A DNA stretch of 64,000 nucleotides from Amphiura filiformis (taxonomy: Eukaryota > Echinodermata > Ophiuroidea > Amphilepidida > Amphiuridae). The translations under genes and the position numbers were made by a program. Location of the stretch: positions 1,891,501 through 1,955,500 of the forward strand of contig NC_092636.1 of the NCBI RefSeq assembly GCF_039555335.1. Reading direction: 5' to 3'. Each line of letters opens with the position of its first letter. Within the stretch, counting starts at the first letter, position 1. The notes under the pieces are model-generated. The model was not told where the DNA came from and did not search any database. It saw only the letters and a program-made list of their open reading frames with translations. Positions 12,541 through 23,717 of the stretch are shown here, piece by piece.

Positions 12541-12648
12541 AAGATCAATGCATGCAGATGAATATATCAGTTATGGAATGGATGACAATGGTGAATGGTA
12601 CTATATGACAGGTGGTGACCACTTGGGGACAATGGTGAAGGGTTCCAA
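12541..12648 (+). other. Exon-like block, unknown
   Basis: A 108-nt segment between an acceptor (CATTTCAG) and a donor-like GTATGT. Only one phase is open. It reads RSMHADEYISYGMDDNGEW and continues YYMTGGDHLGTMVKGS. The copy at 16822-16929 is almost identical; in unit 1 the block (from 6778) is split by the hAT element. Shorter forms near 11153 and 15432 have lost an internal piece. I do not recognise the protein, and no neighbouring block joins it in a consistent phase, so it may be a captured or dead exon. Confidence 0.3.
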
Positions 12649-12888
12649 GTATGTAAAAACATGAATGGCACAGAAAGTGGCTTTTAAATTTAAGCAAATT
12701 TTACTAGAGTTTGGTAAGTAATTGATTTGCTGTTTTGCAGTCAAAATCTAGAAATTGAAATTCTTGAATAAGCTTTTAATTATGTACTCATTTTTGTTCT
12801 GTTTCATTGTCATGTCTTTCCTCCTTCCTAACTCCTTCCTTCTTGATTCTATGTGTCTTGTATGTCTCTGACCGCTCTTGCAGAAATA

Positions 12889-13525
12889 AATTCCTGTCCG
12901 ACCGATTGTACTGTGAAATTGCAACTAATTGTACAGTACAAATGCTATTGTATATCACCAAGACAGTACTGTCGGCGACCGGTGCCCACTAACCCATCTT
13001 GGGGAGTCCATCCAGGGTGGCTCCTCAAGATCTTTCTCCTGACTTCCACGTCTCGGGGTGACTCCCGAGATCGTGCCAGTCTTTGTCTGTCTTTTGTCTT
13101 TGTCTTTGTCTGTCCAGGTCTTCTGTTTCTTTTGTGTTTGTCTGTACTGTCTAGCTGTATGTTTGTCTTTCTTGTCTTGTTTGTGCACTTTGTAGTCTTT
13201 GTCTGTTTTATGTTTTTTGTTTCATGTAATGTTTTTATGTATGTATTCCTGTCCGACCAATTGTACAGTACAATTGCTATTGTATATCACCAAGACAGTA
13301 CTGTCGGCGACTGGTGCCCCTTCCCCATCTTGGGGCGTCTCCCCATCCCAGGGTGGCTCCTCAAGATCTAGCCGGCTTACTCGTCTCGGGGTGGCTCCCC
13401 GAGTTTGAGCCGGCTTCCTCCCTCCCAGCTAACTCGTCTCGTGGTGACTCCCCGAGATCGAGCTGGCTTCCTTCCTCCTGACTTCCACGTCTCGGGGTTG
13501 CTCCCGAGATCGTGCCAGTCTGTGT
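12889..13525. repeat. Double palindrome and hairpin cluster, unit 2
   Basis: Two copies, about 358 bp apart, of the block starting TTCCTGTCCGACC and containing ACAGTACTGTCGGCGAC and GC-rich hairpins. The second copy (from about 13247) has four hairpins in a row, including CTCGGGGTGGCTCCCCGAG. A pyrimidine-rich GTCTTTGTCTGT tract separates them. Confidence 0.65.
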
Positions 13526-13871
13526 CTGTCTATGTCTGTTTATGTCACTGTTTTTTTGTTTCATGTTTTATGTCATGTTTTTATGTATGTTTTGTGTTTG
13601 TGTCTATCTTGTTTTGTTCATGTTGTGTTCAAGTGCAAGGTATAGGGAAGGGGCAGGGGGAGAGGGTGCGCATAGCTGTATTATTTTATGTACTAACATT
13701 TCTATTCTATTTTGTTTTTGTTTTTGTGTTTCAGATGGCTTTGTGGAGACGGGAAATGGCGTTAGGAAAGAAGAGGAGGCAATAAATGGTCAGTATTTTG
13801 CTTTCTGTACGTTTTTGTATGTGTTTGTGTTGTCCCTGAGGAGAAGGATGATGAGTGATGGAGGAGTGGAG

Positions 13872-13961
13872 GAGGATGAGGAAGTGAAGGAGGATGAGGA
13901 AGTGAAGGAGGATGAGGAAGTGAAGGAGGATGAGGAAGTGAAGGAGGATGAGGAAGTGAAG
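13872..13961 (+). repeat. 18-bp minisatellite, 5 copies
   Basis: Five perfect tandem copies of GAGGATGAGGAAGTGAAG. The EDEEVK frame is open here and continues upstream through MMSDGGVE. It is also the frame of an exon-like piece after TTTCAG at 13735 reading DGFVETGNGVRKEEEAING. It ends at a stop after DSRSI. A coding origin is possible but unproven. Confidence 0.9.
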
Positions 13962-14135
13962 GATAGCAGGAGCATTTGACTTGAATTGCTGAGTATAAAG
14001 CCCACTCCATGTCGACTTCCTGAGCCTTTCATCCTGCATAATGTGTAGATAACATCCTTGCTGTTCATCATGCTTGTAAGAAATACTGAAGTGAGTAGAT
14101 CTATATATTGATCGGGAGTTCAGTGTCTGGTATCT

Positions 14136-14259
14136 GGTTAGGCTAGGGTTAGAGATAGGGTTAGGGCCAGGGGATAGGGTTAGAAGTGGGGTTAGGGCTA
14201 GAGTTAGAGGTAGGGGAGGGTTAGAACTAGGATTAGGGCCAGGGTTGGGGTTAGGTTAG
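14136..14259. repeat. Degenerate TTAGGG-like tract, unit 2
   Basis: Same degenerate GGGTTAG-rich tract as in units 1 and 3, nearly identical in sequence. Confidence 0.6.
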
Positions 14260-15079
14260 AGATACCAGCCTGCATTTTTGCATCAGTACATAGAAACCTA
14301 CTCATGAGAAGCATTTAGTGCAAACACGGTGAGCAGTATGGGTGTTGTCTATTATGTTGTGCTTGCCTGGATTGTCTTTAGTTTGTCTTCAGAAAGTGGG
14401 CCCAATGCTTGGTAATTGGAGCATTCTGTTCCTGTTTTCATTGCATTTTTACTGACACTTTTTTTTTCTTAAGTGATTTTATTCTGTCAGGTCATGGATT
14501 TGCTAAATCAGTGAAACTTACTTACCAACTGCCTATGTATCATCAATGTCAATGAATGAGTAACAAACAGTGATGAGCTGTACACCAAAGACCACTATTA
14601 AACCAGGACCATTCAAGAAAAGTAGTTGGATTGGATACATACTTCAGGATGAGCCCTCAGGACGAACCACTTAACATCTATGCATTCAACCCAACCCATT
14701 GGGCCAATGAGAGGACACCACTATCACAATTTATGCAGATTATTGGTGAAGCAAGCATGGTTACCATGATAGGCCTATCTTCCAAATTTTAACGAATGGT
14801 TACCAGGTAAGCATTGTAACGACCAGAGGTTTATAAATGATTCTATTTTGTGATCAATTTGATATTAAGTTTCTTAGCAAATTGGTAAAAGTTTGTGTCA
14901 GATGTGTCAAAGCAAAGTGTTATTGTCACTGCATTAATATAGGGAAGGAAACAGGACAGGTGTTTGGGAGCTTTTGGGGGAAATTTATCACTGACAATGA
15001 TATATTAGGTGGTATTAATTGCACAAATGTAAGGTGCTCAGTTTGGATAAAGAACAGTTATTACGACTTGGGGGTTCTT

Positions 15080-15346
15080 TTTTTTTCTCTCTTTCCACTG
15101 AGCACATACTTGTGCCAGTGCTTTTATTTTGTTTTGTTTTTATATACAAAAGAACAATTAAGAAAAATCACAAAAAAAATCATTAAAAATCACAAAGAAT
15201 TACAAACGCAGCATTAATTACAAAATGTTACTACATTTTAAACTGAAACAAAATACAAAAGCATACTCAAAGAATCATGTTATCTGAAAACCAGTCTTTA
15301 AAAATCAAATAAGATACAGTACATGTACTCACATGCATGGTACCAA
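15080..15346 (-). mobile_element. Short retro-insertion in unit 3
   Basis: A 267-bp sequence present only in unit 3. It begins with a T run followed by CTCTCTTTCCACTGAGC and is flanked by GTTCTT on both sides (15074-15079 and 15347-15352), which occurs once in unit 2 near 11069. The T run next to a short target duplication suggests a SINE- or LINE-type insertion on the minus strand with an A tail. No RNA-polymerase-III promoter boxes or coding frame are visible. Confidence 0.65.
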
Positions 15347-16821
15347 GTTCTTGCAGAACTTGGATTGATAATATTTGTTGTTCAAAATGAATCATTTGAT
15401 GATTTGACACTTTAAACTTAAAACATTTCAGAAGATCAATGCATGCAATTTAATATATCAGTTATGGAATGGATGTGAATGGTACTATATGACAGGAGGT
15501 GACCACTTGGGGACAATAGTATGTAAAAACATAAAAATGGCACAGAATGCTTGGTGATTGGAGCATTCTGTTCTGTTTTCATTGCATTTTTACCGACACT
15601 TTTTTTTTTTCTTAAGTGATTTTATTGTGTCAGGTCATGGTTTTGCTAAATCAGTGAAGCTTACTTACCAACTGCCTATGTTAATCGAGTAACAAACGGT
15701 GACGAGCTGTAAAGCAAAGACCACTAACCAGGACTATTCAAGAAAAGTTGTTGGATTGGATACATACTTAGATCAGGAAGAGCCGTAATGACGAACCACT
15801 TAACATCTATGCATTCTACCCAACCCACTAGGCCACTGTAACGGAGGTCAACTGGATTTAATGAGAGAGGACACCATTACCAGGTAAGTATTTGCAGCAC
15901 TGACAAAACCCCAAATTTCATTAATTTGCCCCAACTTCATAAAAAGGACTCTTTCTTACCACTTTCTTTAAAAAAAAAAGAAGAAGCACAGCGATTGATA
16001 GTTCGCTACGCACAGGCACAATGTCTAGCCGTTGATCCACAAGCCTCAGCACACTTTACAGTGTATAATTTAACCCCAGAAACTTATATTTTCCTGCAAT
16101 CCATCATCCTTACCAATCAGGACGCATTTTCCCACCTTATGTTGCAATTGTGCGCAAAATTTGTTGATTTTGCACCCTCTGAAATTCACTTTTCCCCCAT
16201 TCCACCGTGAACTTGACCTCTGTGTAAAGTTCAGTGACCTTTTCCCACCAAATAAGGGTGCTGTTGAAAGGCGCTATAGGACTATTAAGTATTGTATCTC
16301 TACCAAATGCAGCAAATTTAACAGGATTTGCACAATTGTTATAGCAATTCATTTATTGGACTAAGAGGTATATAAATGATTCTATTTTGTGATTAATTTT
16401 ATATTCAGTTCCTTAGAAAGTTGGTAAATGTTTGTCAGACAGTGGTGTAACCAGACCTGACCTTCAGGGGGGGTGTAAGATTTAACAAATGTCTTTTCCC
16501 AATTTTTTACTCTTCCCAGTTTTGTACCCGGGGGAGGGGGCAGCAGCTTTCCCTCGGCCCCCACTGGTTACACCACTGGTGTCAGAGATATGTCAAAGCA
16601 GTCATTAATAAAGGGAAGGAAACAGGACAGGTTTTATCACTGACAATCATATATTATATTTAACTTTTATAATGACTATGAGGATGTGGTATTTTAGAAT
16701 TGCAAAATTGTAAGGTGCTCGGTTTGGACAAAGTTATTTAGACTTAGATTGATCTTATAGTATTTGTTCAAAATGAAACATTAACATTTCAATACGAATG
16801 ATTTGACACTTAACATTTCAG

Positions 16822-16929
16822 AAGATCAATGCATGCAGATGAATATATCAGTTATGGAATGGATGACAATGGTGAATGGTACTATATGACAGGTGGTGAC
16901 CACTTGGGGACAATGGTGAAGGGTTCCAA
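16822..16929 (+). other. Exon-like block, unit 3 copy
   Basis: Near-identical copy of the 108-nt block at 12541-12648, with the same acceptor, open phase and donor-like GTATGT. Its preservation at this level may simply reflect recent duplication. Confidence 0.3.
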
Positions 16930-17177
16930 GTATGTAAAAACATGAATGGCACAGAAAGTGGCTTTTAAATTTAAGCAAATTTTACTAGAGTTTGGTAAGT
17001 AATTGATTTGCTGTTTTGCAGTCAAAATCTAGAAATTGAAATTCTTGAATAAGCTGTTAATTATGTACTCATGTTTGTTCCGTTTCATTGTCATGTCTTT
17101 CCTCCTTCCTAACTCCTTCCTTCCTGATTCTATGTGTCTTGTATGTCTCTGACCGCTCTTGCAGAAATAAATTCCTG

Positions 17178-17795
17178 TCCGACCGATTGTACTGTGAAAT
17201 TGCAACTAATTGTACAGTACAAATGCTATTGTATATCACCAAGACAGTACTGTCGGCGACCGGTGCCCCTAACCCATCTTGGGGAGTCCATCCAGGGTGG
17301 CTCCTCAAGATCTTTCTCCTGACTTCCACGTCTCGGGGTGACTCCCGAGATCGTGCCAGTCTTTGTCTGTCCTTTGTCTTTGTCTGTCCAGGTCTTCTTT
17401 TTCTTTTGTGTGTGTCTGTACTGTCTAGCTGTATGTTTGTCTTTCTTGTCTTGTTTGTGCACTTTGTAGTCTTTGTCTGTTTTATGTTTTTTGTTTCATG
17501 TAATGTTTTCATGTATGTATTCCTGTCCGACCAATTGTACAGTACAATTGCTATTGTATGTCACCAAGACAGTACTGTCGGCGACTGGTGCCCCTTCCCC
17601 ATCTTGGGGTGTCTCCCCATCCCAGGGTGGCTCCTCAAGATCTAGCCGGCTTACTCGTCTCGGGGTGGCTTCCCGAGTTTGAGCCGGCTTCCTCCTCCCT
17701 GCTACCTCGTCTCGTGGTGCCTCCCCGAGCTCGAGCTGGCTTCCTTCCTCCTGACTTCCGCGGCTCGGGGTTGCTCCCGTGATCGTGCCGGTCTG
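17178..17795. repeat. Double palindrome and hairpin cluster, unit 3
   Basis: Counterpart of 12889-13525: two TTCCTGTCCGACC blocks and the chain of GC-rich hairpins, with several point changes that break or weaken individual stems (for example CTCGGGGTGGCTTCCCGAG). Confidence 0.6.
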
Positions 17796-18149
17796 TGTCT
17801 GTCTATGTCTGTTTATGTCACTGTTTTTTTGTTTCATGTTTTATGTCATGTTTTTATGTATGTTTTGTGTTTGTGTCTATCTTGTTTTGTTCATGTTGTG
17901 TTCAAGTGCAAGGTATAGGGAAGGGGCAGGGGAGAGGGTGCGCATAGCTGTATTATTTTATATACTAACATTTCTATTCTATTTTGTTTTTGTGTTTCAG
18001 ATGGCTTTGTGGAGACGGGAATTGGAGTTAGGAAAGAAGAGGAGGCAATAAATGGTCAGTATTTTGCTTTCTGTACGTTTTTGTATGTGTTTGTGTTGTC
18101 CCTGAGGAGAAGGATGATGAGTGATGGAGAAGGATGATGAGTGATGGAG

Positions 18150-18221
18150 GATGATGAGGAAGTGAAGGAGGATGAGGAAGTGAAGGAGGATGAGGAAGTG
18201 AAGGAGGATGAGGAAGTGAAG
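18150..18221 (+). repeat. 18-bp minisatellite, 4 copies
   Basis: Four copies of the GAGGATGAGGAAGTGAAG unit, the first with GATGATGAG. Copy number falls 6, 5, 4 across the array from left to right. Confidence 0.9.
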
Positions 18222-18395
18222 GATAGCCGGAGCATTTTACTTGAATTGCTGAGTATGAAGCCCACTCCATGTCGACTTCCTGAGCCTTTCAGCCTGCATA
18301 ATGTGTAGATAACATCCTTGCTGTTCATCATGCTTGTAAGAAATACTGAAGTGAGTAGATCTATATATTGATCGGGAGTTAAGTGTCTGGCATCT

Positions 18396-18521
18396 GGTTA
18401 GGCTAGGGTTAGAGATAGGGTTAGGGCCAGGGGATAGTGTTAGAAGTGGGGTTAGGGCTAGGGTTAGAGGTAGGGGAGGGTTAGAACTAGGATTAGGGCC
18501 AGGGTTTGGGGTTAGGTTAGA
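18396..18521. repeat. Degenerate TTAGGG-like tract, unit 3
   Basis: Third copy of the GGGTTAG-rich tract, with a few substitutions. Confidence 0.6.
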
Positions 18522-18960
18522 GATACCAGCCTGCATTTTGCATCAGTACATAGAAACCTACTCATGAGAAGCATTTAGTTCAAACAAGGTGGGCAGTATG
18601 AGTGTTGTTTTCATTTTGTGCTTGCCTGGACTGTCTTCTGTTGTCTTCAGAAAGTGGGCCCAATGCTTGGTGATTGGAGCATTCTGTTCCTGCTTTCATT
18701 GCATTTTTTTACTGACACCTTTTTTTTTTTTGTAAGTGATTTTATTCTGTCAGGTCATGGATTTGCTAAATTGGTGAAGCTTACTTACCAACTGCCTATG
18801 TATCATCAATGTCATTAAATGAGTAACAAAGACCACTAACCAGGACCATTCAAGAAAAGTAGTTGGATTGGCCACATACTTCAGGATGAGCCCTCGGGAT
18901 GTTACCATGTTTACCATGATAGGCATCTTCGGAATTTACAGAATGATTACCAGGTAAGCA

Positions 18961-20392
18961 TCACCTATGATATGGAGTTCAGTGTCTGTTTCACAGCACT
19001 GAAACCTCAAATTTCATGCTGAGAATTTACCCCAACGTCTTAACAAGGATTCCTTATTATCACACTCTTGGATAATTTTACCCATAAAACTTAGAATATT
19101 TTCCTATGATTCTGCTACCTATTGTGATGTGCATTGTTTGTATGTATGCATGTTGTGTATGTCTTTGTTCTTGCAGAGGGTTATGTGATCAAGGTCAAAT
19201 GTTCTGTGTGTTGTCACATTCTTTGGATTTTGTGTGCTTGGTGAGATGACATGATTAGAACATCAATGTATTCATATTTTTAAATTTAATTGTTGCATTT
19301 TGCAGATATTGATGCCTGCATTTGATGAGATGGTTTAGATGTTAACGATTTTTAGATGTCTTCCTATTTCAATGAATGAAGTTTGGGTCCCTGAACCATG
19401 TAAGTACAGTTAACAGAAAATGGGATGTTTATTTTACAGTGATCCACTTTGGGACAATTCTGCCTGTAGCTAAGATTAATTATTGCTCAACTTCAATTTG
19501 GACCTTGTTTAAAAAAACCAAATCTGCTCATACAACTGGGAATGTTAACTATGGAAATATTTTAATTAAAAAATCAAATCCTATGTGATGTTTGAGGCTT
19601 CCAAATTATATCCTTTTTGGGCACATTTTAAGAAGTTAACCAATATGTGGACCTTAAAACAACCAAAATTGTAGCTCTATGTCACAAGGGGAAATGGTAA
19701 ATCAGTCATCATAATCAAACAAATTTAAAACAAATACTGTTAGTTGCAGTTTAGTGAAAAATAGCTTTAACTTGCATACAATTACGCTGAATGGTGGCTA
19801 AATCGCTGAATTGCGGTAAATATTTTGAAATTGCATCAAATTGTGATTGATAAAATGGTGCTTATGGTGTTAAATTCAATAACTGCAAATCTTGCTAAAT
19901 TTTTACCGATCACTACATCCTCTACATCACTACATACTTTTGAAAAATATGAGGAAATTGCTGTGAATTTGACCAAATTGTTTCAAATACTGATAAATCT
20001 GCTAATGTCCCCTTAAATCACACTAAAGTCTGATAAGAAACAGCAACTTTGTGACCAGTAAATTAATTGTCTGTATTTTCTTTGTTATAGTATTTTCATG
20101 ATCTGAGGAAGTTGGATTTGCCTCCATGTTGATACTTGCAGAGGTAAGTATCATTTTACAAGATTTCCAGTACAGTATTAATCAAAAAAAATTGCCATAG
20201 TAGAAATAATTTGGATCCACATAAGGGAACAAACCGAAAGTTCAATGATGATGTCCTATAAACAAAATTCCTTTTGTTTGGAGACCAACCCACAAAATTT
20301 AACACCAAGCGTGAAATGTTGACAATTCAAAACAGGAAGATCAACTTTGACTGATATTTTAACTAGTTTTTGTACAAATTTGGTTAATGGCC
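18961..20392. other. Right flank of the array, no gene seen
   Basis: AT-rich unique-looking DNA. A piece at 20095-20140 lies between TTTGTTATAG and GAG/GTAAGT but has stops in every phase, so if it is an exon it is non-coding. Another acceptor-like CTTTTTCAG lies at about 20930. These could belong to an untranslated transcript running out of the array; there is no further support. Confidence 0.3.
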
Positions 20393-20428
20393 CGAGCTTT
20401 CGATCCTTGCAGGATCTTTATCAAAGGC
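20393..20428 (-). other. Stem-loop, Penelope/hammerhead-like
   Basis: Read on the minus strand: TTTGATAAA, a 5-bp stem GATCC/GGATC with loop TGCAA, then GAAAGCTC. This resembles a CUGANGA-stem-GAAA hammerhead core but with changes in the first part and one extra base before the stem. A related stem-loop occurs at 60408-60440. Confidence 0.35.
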
Positions 20429-20651
20429 AAAGTAATCAGAATTTTGACACCCTAGGGTCCCTAACTAAACGTCTTTCGTTTAAAGAACTGTTGGTTCATT
20501 CCCTAAATAACTAGTGGGTTCTCTCATCCAAAGTGACCACATGACTGGAATTTTGCACACAAAATATGTCTTAATATAATATTATGATTGAACAAGTGTT
20601 CATCAAGTGTTGACAAAGGTAATGGTGTTTGCTGAAACGTACACAACGTCG

Positions 20652-20830
20652 TTGGGCAGGAAAAAACCTATGTGTTTGTGGCCCCTGAACATGTTTAAAA
20701 CAAAACTGCCAACCAGTGGCCCCTCAACATGTTTAAAACAAAACTGCCAACCAGTTACATAGGAGGTTTTACTTTAAGCATGTTCAGGGGCCAATGACAC
20801 ATGAGGGTTTTCCTGCCCATACGACGACTC
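20652..20830. mobile_element. Foldback element with internal duplication
   Basis: Inverted arms share GGCAGGAAAA..CC, ATGTG/CACAT and GGCCCCTGAACATG. A segment of about 52 bp containing CATGTTTAAAACAAAACTG is present twice between the arms (near 20688 and 20728). No coding sequence. MITE-like by structure. Confidence 0.55.
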
Positions 20831-21834
20831 GACAAGTAAGTGCATGTTCTGGATCAGATACAATGAACATTGTTTACTGGGTATAATATTATGTCCTTAT
20901 AGTTAATCACTTGTTTACTTTCTTTTTCAGTGTTTTGGTATCTGATTGTGCCTGGTCCATCTGTACTTCAACCATGCACCCACCCGTCACAGCAAAACCT
21001 ATCAAATGTTCCAAGCAAACAAAAGACTGCTTCAAAAACATCCAAGAACATTGTCCCCTTGGAACACTGGAAGTACCGTAATCAACATACAGAACAGGAA
21101 AGCATTTGAAAAAAAATAGCAGTATCCAGTCACCTTCATCAATTAGAGTAACTTGCATGATTAAATAACTTTACATGCAATTCTGTGAACAATGCTGATG
21201 AGATATATAAATAGCGGCTGCTGCTTGGGGCATGGATGCTGGTCATCCAGTACTTTTGCTGCCACTGTAATTTGAAAACTGATTGTATTTTATTTGTATG
21301 TGATACATGAAAAGGGAGGACTTTGTGGCAAAAGACATAAAAAAATAAGGAAAATAGTAAGAATTTGGAATGCCTTTTCACTTTAGATGAATGCCTTGAT
21401 CAATTTTAGCAAAAGAGGTGTCATTTTAAAGCTTGCAAAATGCTTTCAAAGCAGAAATACTGAACTCAAAATTGACCTCACCTGCGAAGTTCTGACTTTT
21501 CATGTGTTGCATCAAATGTAACTTTGGTTCAAAATTACTGCAAATGTATAATTTTTGTTCAATTTGTAAAGTGCATTTTGTTATTATGAGATATATCAAG
21601 TGTCTCTTTGAGATTATTTCTTCAGTCCAAAACTATTACAGCCTAATAATTATGCAGGCTTGTATATTTGGCATTAAAAATATATTTGACTGTATTTAAT
21701 AATTTCATTGTCTAGTAGTAAATGCATTCTAATCTAATGTATGCTCAAAAACTGATTTGATTTAAGGCGGCCAAAAATATGTTCTAATATGCCTACCCAG
21801 AATTTGCATTTTGGGAGCTTTTGAGGATATATTT

Positions 21835-22836
21835 TATATAAGTTCACATGTACGCCGACGATACACAGCTTTGTTTATCTTTTGATTTAGATAGTGCATC
21901 AGATGAACTTTCTTCACGTTCGCAAATTGAATTATGTATCAAGGACATTAAATCATGGATGACTGTAAATAAATTGAAATTAAATGATGACAAAACTGAA
22001 CTTCTTATTATCACCTCCAAATTTAATCAATCAAAACTTCGCTCCAACTCTCTTCAAATTGATTCTGCCAACATTCAAGCTTCTACTAATACTCGCAATC
22101 TAGGAATTATATTTGACAACATTCTCTCAATGGACGACCACATCAAAAATGTGTGCAAATCAACTTATTTTCAGATTAGAAACATTAATGAAATTCGCAA
22201 AGTGCTCGATTATGATACTGCTGCAACACTTGTCCACGCTTTAGTCACATCACGTCTTGACAATGGAAATGCTTTATTATATGGAATCACTGAACGACAA
22301 CTCAATAAACTTCAACAGGCTCAAAATGCTGCTGCACGCATGCTCACAAGGACTAGGAAATTTGACCATATTTCACCCGTCTTACAACGTCTGCATTGGT
22401 TACCAATACGGTATCGCATTCATTTCAAACTCCTTCTTCTCACCTGGAAAGCGCTCCATGACATGGCACCTTCTTATATCAGTGAACTTATCAATTTTTA
22501 TATTCCATCACGAAACCTTAGATCATCGGATAAATGTCTTCTTTCAGTTCCACGGACTTCTTCATCATTTGGCGACCGGGCCTTCTATGCTTGTGCACCT
22601 GCACTTTGGAACTTGCTTCCTTTAAATCTCATGCATATGTGATTCACTTGATATTTTCAAAAGACTTTAAAAACTCATCTGTTTAAGATTGCTTATGACA
22701 ATTGACTTCTATATGTGACTGTTTTTATAATTGTGTGTTAATTTTTAATTGTTCAATGTTTGCGCCTCGGAATAGGTTGTCTAGATAGATGGCGCATTAT
22801 AAATGCATTATTATTATTATTATTATTATTATTATG
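21835..22836 (+). mobile_element. LINE fragment, CR1/L2/Jockey group, 5'-truncated
   Basis: An open frame at 21848-22642 starts at the reverse-transcriptase catalytic motif YADD (residues 2-5). It continues through the thumb and C-terminal region typical of this group, with AARMLTRTRKFDHISPVL, LHWLPIRYRI and ALWNLLPLNL. After a frame break the typical tail LKTHLFKIAYD is still visible near 22665. The 3' end is GGCGCATTATAAATGC followed by an ATT microsatellite (22807-22835), as expected for target-primed insertion of CR1/L2-like elements. The upstream RT fingers and endonuclease are missing, so it is a dead copy. Confidence 0.9.
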
Positions 22837-23406
22837 TATATGAAAAAGCAGCCGTTTTTGGCCGATTGATTTTGAATGAATTTTTTGAAAAGTTTCAAAA
22901 TATGTTTGAAAAACATTTTTAGGACCATTTAGCCTCTAACAGAAAAAAAACCCTGGCCAAGCCGCTCAACATATTTGTTTCCTTAACATGTTTTAATTGA
23001 TACGGTATATTTTATATCGGTGAGAGCAAAATGTAAAAAATATGGGGTAAGAACATGACCTTTAGGTGAGAGCAGAAACGGCGTCACAGAAACCTCGAAT
23101 ATTGAATTTCTAGTTCTAAATGGCTTCAAATTTTTTGTTTTTTAAAATAAGTAACAAAATCAGCGATAAATGAAAGTTGCTGTTCCAATTGAACTTATAA
23201 GGGTCTTTGAGTGCCAGATCAAATGGAAAAATATGGGGTCTTTGGGTGACAGCGACCCTGAAAAAGGGGGTCTTAACAGCCCTACATACGCATCACCTCC
23301 GAAGTTGGAGTGCCCCCCCCCCAATGGCGCAAATGCTCTTTGTATTGTATATTAATTGGCAAGTGTCAGCCTGTAGAACAGGATCTTGTTTTTGCCGCCT
23401 AATATT

Positions 23407-23717
23407 AAAGCCTTAATGTATGATCTTTTTAAATTTTTAGATTTTTCTTTTCTTTTTTTTCTTTTCTTTTTTTTCTTCCAAAATGATAAAATAGTTGAAA
23501 AACATTGGAAATTTGCAAAGAAACAACATAAACTTAACTCGAAATATCTCGAGTTTAGGACTTAGGACGGCGAGTACACAGCCAGTGTGGAGGGAGCGTA
23601 ACCAAAAATCATCCTGTTTTACTATAAATAGGGCGAATTTGACAGTTAGCTCATAGATTTAATAAATATGCAAAAAAAAAAAGGTATATTCTGAAAAAGA
23701 TCGTACATTAAGGCTTT
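23407..23717. mobile_element. MITE-like element
   Basis: About 310 bp between inverted ends AAAGCCTTAATGTATGATC and, from the other side, AAAGCCTTAATGTACGATC. The interior holds T- and A-rich stretches. No coding frame. Confidence 0.65.

Larger units (their letters stand above)
10734..14738 (+). repeat. Tandem unit 2
   Basis: A 4.0-kb copy of the array unit. It contains an internal partial repeat: the phrase ATAAATGATTCTATTTTGTGAT appears near 10829 and 12089, and a shortened exon-like block at about 11153-11250 precedes the full one at 12541. It lacks the hAT, TTAA-MITE and 1.75-kb insertions of unit 1 and the 267-bp insertion of unit 3. The hairpin region is double compared with unit 1. 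Confidence 0.85.
14739..18899 (+). repeat. Tandem unit 3
   Basis: Third copy, 4.16 kb. Landmarks lie 4,281 bp downstream of those in unit 2 (exon-like block 12541 to 16822). It is the copy most like unit 2. It differs by a 267-bp insertion (15080-15346) and four rather than five minisatellite copies. A remnant of a fourth unit start (GTTACCATG..ATAGGCATCTTC..CCAG/GTAAGC) follows at about 18900-18960, where similarity ends. Confidence 0.85.

Noticed and set aside
13512-13979. Complete small gene of 155 codons in unit 2
   Set aside because: Its first half is pyrimidine-rich hairpin-flanking DNA giving Cys/Phe/Val runs; only the acidic end might be coding, and it is not kept in unit 1.
22257-22625. 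Second frame overlapping the LINE
   Set aside because: Shadow of the reverse-transcriptase frame.
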